The notes under the pieces were generated by a model. It did no database searches. It was given only the letters and a program-made list of their open reading frames with translations, and was not told the origin of the DNA. A stretch of DNA of 64,000 bases from Herbaspirillum frisingense GSF30. GTDB taxonomy: Bacteria; Pseudomonadota; Gammaproteobacteria; Burkholderiales; Burkholderiaceae_D. The stretch is from positions 25,587-89,586 of the forward strand of contig NZ_AEEC02000022.1 in the NCBI RefSeq assembly GCF_000300975.2, given 5' to 3'. This document shows positions 59,542 through 64,000 of the stretch, one piece after another. The translations under genes were made by a program, and so were the position numbers. Numbering within the stretch: position 1 is the stretch's first letter; every line of letters starts with the position of its first letter.

Positions 59542-59565
59542 GTTCGCTTCTGGCCGGGAGCAGCC
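59542..59565. repeat. Island repeat copy G
   Basis: GTTCGCTTCTGGCCGGGAGC lies about 18 bases 3' of the nuclease-like gene. Confidence 0.7.
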
Positions 59566-59583
59566 GTTCAATGCGCCTCGGTT

Positions 59584-60648
59584 CTACAAGGATTCGTCAT
59601 CCTCCTGAAGGCTGTAAGTTACATCGAGACCTTCAGGTAAAAGCTTGATAACGTTTTGTACCGCCAGCTCCGTCCTAGCCCCCCAATCCCGGCGCATGAG
59701 GTAAGTCATGCCGTCGTGCTCTATTAGTCGCTTTTGATCTTTGAAATAGAGACGTTCGAGATTTAAACCGGCAGCCATAGCCCGTGGTCCTTCCTCTCGG
59801 AGAAATTCATCTATTGAAAGCGATCCTTTCGCAGACACGAGGAGGTGCGACTTCCAAGGTATTGCTTCCTGAATCCGCTGAACTCCAACATTCGATTCGA
59901 GGGCGATCTTCACAACGTTAAAGATTAAGTCTCGTTTACTCAAGGAGTCGAAGTCTTTATCCGATGTGTGAAGAGAGTACTTTGCGAGATTGCGTGCAAC
60001 CCGCTCGCTTTCGGCTATTCTTTCAACGGCCAACTTGTTTCTGACAGCAATTTGATACTCCTCGGCTTCAGGTAGCGGTATAAAGCGATCTACGTCGAGG
60101 AATACCTTGCCGTCGTTGCTGTATGGCGTCAGACGGGCACACGAAATGTTGAGCCCCCTGTCATTGAGCCAAAGGACAGTCGATGTGATCTCCTTATGGA
60201 ACCTTGTCGCAGCCAAAACTATGCGCACGGATTCGCCGAATTTCGCCTCGTTTTCAAGAAAGTCCGTAATTTTCTGTTCGGCCCCGTCTTCAGGCATCCC
60301 GCGAGAGGTCAGATACGTCTGGTACGTTTCAATAGCCTGCCCAAGCGTCATTGTTGACACCATCGCAGCGTAGCGCAGCGCTTGCAGTTCCATGTGGCCT
60401 GCATCGTCCCGCTTTAGCTCAATAACCACCAGATCGCCGGTCTTGTGAACCCCGAGCAGATCAATCCGCCGGTTACCTTCAGACCAGCTACTGAACTCTT
60501 CAGAAATAACCAACGTGTCCGGTGAGATGACGTCGATGCATTCGCGTAAAAGGCGCTGGATGTCGCCCCGCTCACGCAAACCGAGATCAGAAAACGTGAC
60601 TTCCTGTAAAGGCCGAATCTCGTCACTGCGCATTTCATAAACAGGCAT
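59584..60648 (-). CDS. PD-(D/E)XK nuclease-like protein, NucS/DUF91-type fold
   Basis: The 354-residue soluble protein has an N-terminal region with a restriction-endonuclease core: Glu50/51, Asp63 in RRIDLLGV, Glu77 and Lys79 in VVIELKRD, then QALRYAAMV (about residues 89-97). This Asp-Glu-X-Lys order is that of RecB/NucS-type nucleases. The C-terminal 200 residues are mixed and end in an acidic tail EDDESL. It may act in DNA defence or repair; no methylase or helicase partner is seen, so a stand-alone role is inferred. It is the largest gene of the island part in the window. Confidence 0.7.
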   Translation of the reverse strand: MPVYEMRSDEIRPLQEVTFSDLGLRERGDIQRLLRECIDVISPDTLVISEEFSSWSEGNRRIDLLGVHKTGDLVVIELKRDDAGHMELQALRYAAMVSTMTLGQAIETYQTYLTSRGMPEDGAEQKITDFLENEAKFGESVRIVLAATRFHKEITSTVLWLNDRGLNISCARLTPYSNDGKVFLDVDRFIPLPEAEEYQIAVRNKLAVERIAESERVARNLAKYSLHTSDKDFDSLSKRDLIFNVVKIALESNVGVQRIQEAIPWKSHLLVSAKGSLSIDEFLREEGPRAMAAGLNLERLYFKDQKRLIEHDGMTYLMRRDWGARTELAVQNVIKLLPEGLDVTYSLQEDDESL

Positions 60649-60711
60649 AGATTATCGAGTCAATGTTCGATTGAAATCCTATTGTCGACCATATTCACAA
60701 CACCGTCGAAC

Positions 60712-60735
60712 GGTCGGTGTTGGCCGATTGCGAAC
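60712..60735. repeat. Island repeat copy H, degenerate
   Basis: GGTCGGTGTTGGCCGATTGC followed by GAAC lies 27 bases 3' of the pseudogene at 60762. Confidence 0.65.
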
Positions 60736-60761
60736 GATGTTGTGTTTTTGGCAAGCGAGGA

Positions 60762-61197
60762 TCATCGGATACCCAAAGACTGGGCACAAATGGAATGCCA
60801 GACTACGGCGTCTAGCGGCATCACCCTTGACCAGTCGATCTTTCCTGCCAGAGCAGGATGTGGCGCAAAACCGAAAAATTGAAGGGGAGATCGTTCTAGC
60901 CCTTTTTGCTTAAGCAATGCCACCCCTTCGCTTAAGAGATGATATTCCTGCCATTTTCCCGAATTCATCAGCTCGGTAAATTGCTGGATAGTATCCGCTA
61001 TCTGGCTGGCTCCACCCTCCAAAACATCCAGCTTGAAGACCGCTCCTGATCTGTTCTGATAGAAAAGGTCTCCGAAAAACCGATGCGCCAATAGGCACAA
61101 CCTCCTCTTTGATCACGCCTGGCCATTCCGAAAAAAGAGCCTCGAAATCTAACAAAGATGCCTCGACAAATAAGTCGTTCCAAGAAAGATTTTTCAT
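60762..61197 (-). pseudogene. Frameshifted DUF1851 / Tdi1-like immunity protein gene
   Basis: The N-terminal part (MKNLSWNDLFVEASLLDFEA to VPIGASVF) and the C-terminal part (GDLFYQNRSGAVFKLDVLEG to HSICAQSLGIR) are in different frames that meet at an AAAAA run at 61075-61079 (TTTTT on the coding strand). One base fewer in the run gives a continuous 144-residue protein reading ...SVFGDLFY.... The wording resembles the DUF1851 domain of type VI immunity protein Tdi1 (a display of the ligand-like YQNRSGAVFKLD and the late HxxIxAQ). It could be a real decayed gene, phase variation at the homopolymer, or a sequencing error. Confidence 0.65.
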
Positions 61198-61236
61198 TTT
61201 TATACTTGAGTGCGTTGCGTTGTCGGTCTACGTATC

Positions 61237-61279
61237 GTCCGTTATTGGCCGATTGCGGACATCGGGAACTGTAGCAAAC
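61237..61279. repeat. Island repeat copy I, extended form
   Basis: GTCCGTTATTGGCCGATTGC is followed by GGACATCGGGAACTGTAGCA, nearly identical to copy E over about 40 bp. The stretch between it and the gene at 61410 includes a truncated open frame (about 61280-61440) that I regard as a remnant. Confidence 0.78.
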
Positions 61280-61409
61280 CTGTAAGCAAGAGATCGCCAG
61301 TTCTATTCCACTCATCTGCGCCAGTACCGAAGCGGCTTGCAGTGATGCAGGCCATTTTTCTCCACAAAACAGTATTTTGCGGAGCAGCTGGATTTCAATA
61401 AGTGCTTGC

Positions 61410-61820
61410 TTAGCTTTTTTTCGGGGCGCCGACATCAAAACCATCGTAACTTCTGATGCACCTTTGCTTTGCCAAAGCGGAAAAATCAGTATTTCTCTGA
61501 TTTAGAGACTCCGGAGTGTGTACTTCACTCTTTTCAACATGCAAAGTGAAACTCTTCCCGTTGAAAAAGAGCTCGACCATGTTGTAGCCGTTGGTACCAA
61601 GGTAGTTTGAAAGTTCAGATAACTTTGACTGACTAGGATCGACGAAAAAGTAACCCCATACCAAGGGAGCTGACATATCCCATTTTGCCTGGTTCTTTAT
61701 TTGGCCAAACATCCCTTGGATTTTTTCAAGGGAGATATTGTTGTTTCGTGTCTCACATTCCTCCGCCAGCGCCGATGTCAGTGAGAGTGCCATGAGTATT
61801 GTGATAACAATATTTTTCAT
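61410..61820 (-). CDS. Secreted RraB-family-like protein
   Basis: The 136-residue protein starts with a Sec signal, MKNIVITILMALSLTSALA. The mature part carries WGYFFVDPSQSKLSELSNYL and FTLHVEKSEVHTPESLNQRN followed by ALAKQRCIRSYDGFDVG, the pattern of the RraB (RNase E inhibitor B) family: 'FFF' strand, 'VEKSEVxTPExL' and 'YDGW'-type end. Ordinary RraB is cytosolic; a signal peptide here argues against RNase E control and for a periplasmic role, perhaps immunity against an exported toxin. Confidence 0.62.
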   Translation of the reverse strand: MKNIVITILMALSLTSALAEECETRNNNISLEKIQGMFGQIKNQAKWDMSAPLVWGYFFVDPSQSKLSELSNYLGTNGYNMVELFFNGKSFTLHVEKSEVHTPESLNQRNTDFSALAKQRCIRSYDGFDVGAPKKS

Positions 61821-61882
61821 AAAAGAATTCTTGATTAATCGATGCTTCCTCTGGGGGACATACGCTTACTTCTCTTTTAGAC

Positions 61883-61910
61883 GTCGGCTCCTGGCCGTTT
61901 GCGGACGTCG
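61883..61910. repeat. Island repeat copy J
   Basis: GTCGGCTCCTGGCCGTTTGC followed by GGACGTCG lies 15 bases 3' of the pseudogene at 61925. Confidence 0.72.
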
Positions 61911-61924
61911 CCCCAAAGCAGACG

Positions 61925-62298
61925 CTAAGCCGTTTGAAAATGCATCCGGACCAGGTCAATTTCTCCAGCAGCAAGTTGCTCCCACAATAGAAAAGCCTTT
62001 TCTTGTGAAAGCGACTTATTCACTCTAGTCGGGCATAACTCTTTTTGAAAATCCGCATCGGCCCACTCGGACCAGCGTGCAGTTCCCGAACGAGTAATTT
62101 CAAGAACGTACACTGGCCTGGCCCGTCGTCATAGCCATATCGTAGCGACGCGTCACCGTGCTCATCGTAGTCATCTTCAGTCATGTCCGGCAGGTTTTCC
62201 TCATATAGCTCTTTCACTGCGACCATAATTTCATCGCGTGTCGGCGCTACTGATGAATCGCCATACCTGTATTCCAGATAGCACCATGCATTGCCCAT
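61925..62298 (-). pseudogene. Immunity-like gene broken by a 5-bp tandem duplication
   Basis: The first 60 residues (MGNAWCYLEYRYGDSSVAPT to RYGYDDGP) and the last 62 (VYVLEITRSGTARWSEWADA to RMHFQTA) are in different frames. The break is a direct duplication of TGGCC at 62114-62118 and 62119-62123. Removing one copy joins the frames as ...YDDGP-VYVLEITRSG... into 122 residues. The layout, an acidic half, DDGP then a beta strand and a Trp-rich helix, is like small immunity proteins, but I cannot name the family. AAGGAC precedes the ATG. Confidence 0.65.
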
Positions 62299-62349
62299 AA
62301 AGTCCTTCCACTTTTACACTGACAACAAAATCATTTCACAGCAACTTGG

Positions 62350-62374
62350 TGGCCGCTTCAGGCCGATTGCGGAC
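62350..62374. repeat. Island repeat copy K
   Basis: TGGCCGCTTCAGGCCGATTG followed by CGGAC lies 22 bases 3' of the gene at 62397. Confidence 0.72.
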
Positions 62375-62396
62375 AATAAACTTCGTCCGATCAGCC

Positions 62397-62657
62397 TCAT
62401 TCCTCATCTCTTGTGCAAGGATAGTAATCGAGGCAAATTCCCAACTTGCTTCGGCAAGGCGTCCCATCAGCCAGTGGTGTCGCGAAAGAATTTATTTCTC
62501 TCTTACCAAAGTGGCCATGACAGTGTTGATGCTTCTCGCCTGGTTCTTTGCATCGACCGTTGCTGCAGATTGATCGTTGCCCAAACTTTGCTTGATCGAT
62601 AGTCCAAACATACCCAGCCCCTTCTTTCGAACCAAGGTCAGTCACCCATGCGTTCAT
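62397..62657 (-). CDS. Hypothetical Cys/His-rich 86-aa protein
   Basis: The ATG overlaps the stop of the preceding frame (TGATG), indicating translational coupling. The sequence opens MNAWVTDLGSKEGAGYVWTI and carries ICSNGRC, HQHCHGHFGKREI and DGTPCRSKLGICLDYYPC: six Cys and four His in 50 residues, a likely metal or disulfide cluster. No family recognised. It might be a fragment of a larger toxin C-terminus. A repeat copy directly 3' supports its being a unit of the array. Confidence 0.45.
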   Translation of the reverse strand: MNAWVTDLGSKEGAGYVWTIDQAKFGQRSICSNGRCKEPGEKHQHCHGHFGKREINSFATPLADGTPCRSKLGICLDYYPCTRDEE

Positions 62658-62878
62658 CAGTACCGCTTTTCCATCCGCCCCGTCTTGACATCCGCAATCA
62701 AAAAGTAGGGGCTCAGTTTGCCAAGGGTATTGATGGCGACAAAAACCATACCAGCATAACTGTCGCCATTGCTGTTGAAGCCAAAAATGCACCCAACATC
62801 CTTCACGGTGGCACCTGAAAGCTGCTGCAGCCCATCCAGCGCTGCCGACAGCTCCTGCTGTGCACCAGGAACTGACAA
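62657..62878 (-). CDS. Hypothetical 73-aa protein, possible fragment
   Basis: This frame has good amino-acid composition (SVPGAQQELSAALDGLQQLS, then a beta-like AGMVFVAINTLGKLSPYFLI) but no ATG; a TTG at 62878 is the only start, 28 bases after the lipoprotein stop. It could be a small gene coupled to both neighbours or the tail of a lost longer gene. Function unknown. Confidence 0.35.
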   Translation of the reverse strand: MSVPGAQQELSAALDGLQQLSGATVKDVGCIFGFNSNGDSYAGMVFVAINTLGKLSPYFLIADVKTGRMEKRY

Positions 62879-62906
62879 GCTATTTGATCAACACTTCGCT
62901 ACCCGT

Positions 62907-63719
62907 CTAATTTTTAGCCATAGGTGCGCAATCTATTCGGGCGATTAAATTGGGAGTCAGTGTGGTCGTCGAGTCATAGAGCTTAGCCTTCACAACCGCA
63001 AGTGCTTCGATGACACGTTGAATATTTCCTTCCGACAGATCCACAGTAAATGGCATGGCCATCGAGACCTCATTGGAATCGATGCCAATTAATTCGGTGC
63101 TTATCTCCCCTACAACTTGGCCCGCCTTTGCGCTAATGGCCAGCGCCAGCAAACTGCCATTTGCCGCACCATCCGTTTTGGTGAGATTAATAATTATCCG
63201 CATACCGGCCCCGACACGCCCCCAGCCGTACTCCTTGCCGTCAATCGATACAATCGGCTCGGCTCTCCACTTCATAAAGTCAATGACATAGTTCTTTTTT
63301 GACTGTGCACCAGCGAACAATCCACCAAATCCCTCCCCAGATACATCCAGCGATTCTTGAGAGACATTTGCGGAGATATTCGTGAGCAAGCGATTCATTT
63401 CACGTGGTGTGGTTGGCCATGATTCTGGCCTTGCTTCGAATTTTTTGTTGACTTTATTAAACTCCAAAACGGTATAGCTTGATGTCCAAAGCGCTGGAAG
63501 TGGCGTGTAGATAAGCTTTTTACTCCGGCATGACAGTATCGATTCTCTTCCATCGTCTGTCGGAAGCACGGCGGTCGTCAGATTGGTGGGTTTTCGCTGT
63601 TGACCTGCCTCTAACGACGTAGAGGTCCCCACTACACTCTCAAGAGATGCGGAGGTCCCCCCCACTGCCCCGCAACCGGACAACAAAATTACGGTCGCCA
63701 AACTTAGTTCTTTTTTCAT
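62907..63719 (-). CDS. Hypothetical lipoprotein, 270 aa
   Basis: The signal MKKELSLATVILLSGCGAVG has lipobox LLSGC at about residues 12-16. A short duplicated stretch follows (SASLESVVGT / STSLEAGQ), then a beta-rich domain with YVIDFMKWRAEPIVSIDGKE (near residue 140) and MRIIINLTKTDGAANGSLLA. AAGGGGA supports ATG 63719; the frame is open to 63767. No family recognised. It is the first complete gene of the minus-strand array seen from the right edge. Confidence 0.68.
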   Translation of the reverse strand: MKKELSLATVILLSGCGAVGGTSASLESVVGTSTSLEAGQQRKPTNLTTAVLPTDDGRESILSCRSKKLIYTPLPALWTSSYTVLEFNKVNKKFEARPESWPTTPREMNRLLTNISANVSQESLDVSGEGFGGLFAGAQSKKNYVIDFMKWRAEPIVSIDGKEYGWGRVGAGMRIIINLTKTDGAANGSLLALAISAKAGQVVGEISTELIGIDSNEVSMAMPFTVDLSEGNIQRVIEALAVVKAKLYDSTTTLTPNLIARIDCAPMAKN

Positions 63720-64000
63720 TTTTATTCCCCTTGTCGAATGATGATAAATACAAAAACATCTAAACAACAGCTACTCCCCCAGCGAGCCCAAGATTCCCAA
63801 ATTTCACGTCGTGCAAGGAATTTGAACTACAGGACACGACAGACTGAGTTCCCTCTCAACTCGGTTATCGCTCTGTCAAAATTTAGCATGAGTTCCTTTT
63901 CAAGCGGGTAGTTTGAAGTTAATTATCTTTCAATGATCTGCAAATTGTTCGTGGGGCATTTCAGTTAAGTAATATCAAACAACATACCCCTAAAAATTGG
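63720..64000. other. AT-rich upstream region at window edge
   Basis: There is no gene in this 281-bp stretch. It probably holds the promoter for the leftward gene group; several TTGACA/TATAAT-like words occur, none with convincing spacing. Confidence 0.4.

Noticed and set aside
60998..61444. 148-codon minus-strand frame through repeat copy I
   Set aside because: It reads through the repeat and into the immunity pseudogene in the wrong frame; only the part 61280-61440 might be a remnant.
56784..62374. Chromosomal integron cassette array with attC sites
   Set aside because: The repeats lack the GTTRRRY/RYYYAAC core pair and a long imperfect stem; the single GCCCAAC near 57870 and GACTAAC near 59500 do not form sites. 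No integrase is seen.
56784..62374. CRISPR array
   Set aside because: Repeat copies are imperfect and hundreds of bases apart with genes between, not regular short spacers.

Overview
The window is high-GC bacterial chromosome, most likely a betaproteobacterium of the Oxalobacteraceae (Herbaspirillum-like). This is inferred from gene content and protein style (split PqiA pair, long type-2 LeuA, argA next to yggX, opgGH, DHFR, dCTP deaminase, an OprM/NodT-type outer membrane factor), not from a database match. Positions 1 to about 56,500 read as ordinary core and accessory chromosome with dense GC-rich genes. From the tRNA-Thr(CGT) gene at 56,576 to the right edge the composition drops visibly towards AT, genes become short, all point to the minus strand, and a dispersed repeat appears. 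That part looks like a genomic island.

Layout. 1-3333: pqi operon (pqiA in two halves, pqiB, start of pqiC) on the minus strand. 3485-5839: leuA with its own promoter and a newly read leucine leader peptide of 30 codons, eight of them Leu and six of those CTA. 6028-9211: NnrS and a chemotaxis receptor. 9232-11668: egtD-egtB, ergothioneine synthesis. 12004-15171: an MsbA-type ABC exporter with a tandem repeat in its first periplasmic loop, and an OYE-family oxidoreductase. 15219-25369: DedA, then a GntR regulator divergent from an uptake and catabolic operon (Tat-exported binding protein, LivH-type permease, a single LivM-LivG-LivF triple-fusion protein, two NAD(P)-dependent dehydrogenases and, after a 505-bp repeat-rich gap, a beta-keto acid cleavage enzyme). 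The parts fit import of a hydroxy acid, oxidation to a beta-keto acid and acetyl-CoA-dependent cleavage; the substrate is unknown.

25510-35621: thyA, a nitronate monooxygenase, an outer-membrane factor plus MacA-like adaptor with no pump gene, opgGH (osmoregulated periplasmic glucans) and folA. 35814-40475: a basic amino acid decarboxylase and a two-gene chromate transporter divergent from a LysR regulator. 40511-50938: dcd, hrpA, argA, yggX, an M16 peptidase and rpiA. 51020-56464: a CPA2 antiporter, an Lrp-type regulator divergent from a LivJ-type binding protein, and two small conserved genes.

56576-64000: tRNA-Thr(CGT), a terminator, a 139-bp MITE with 16-bp terminal inverted repeats and a GGCC target duplication, then an array of small genes. 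Several resemble immunity proteins of polymorphic-toxin or type VI systems (DUF4259, DUF1851/Tdi1-like, RraB-like with a signal peptide, small lipoproteins), one is a PD-(D/E)XK nuclease-like protein, and two are pseudogenes with simple one-event frameshifts. Eleven copies of a hairpin-forming repeat (gene-sense consensus GTCCGC-AATCGGCCAGAA-GCGGAC) lie mostly just 3' of these genes. The arrangement resembles a cassette array but lacks recognisable integron attC sites or an integrase in the window. This repeat-punctuated, immunity-like array and the leucine leader are the two most interesting signals here.
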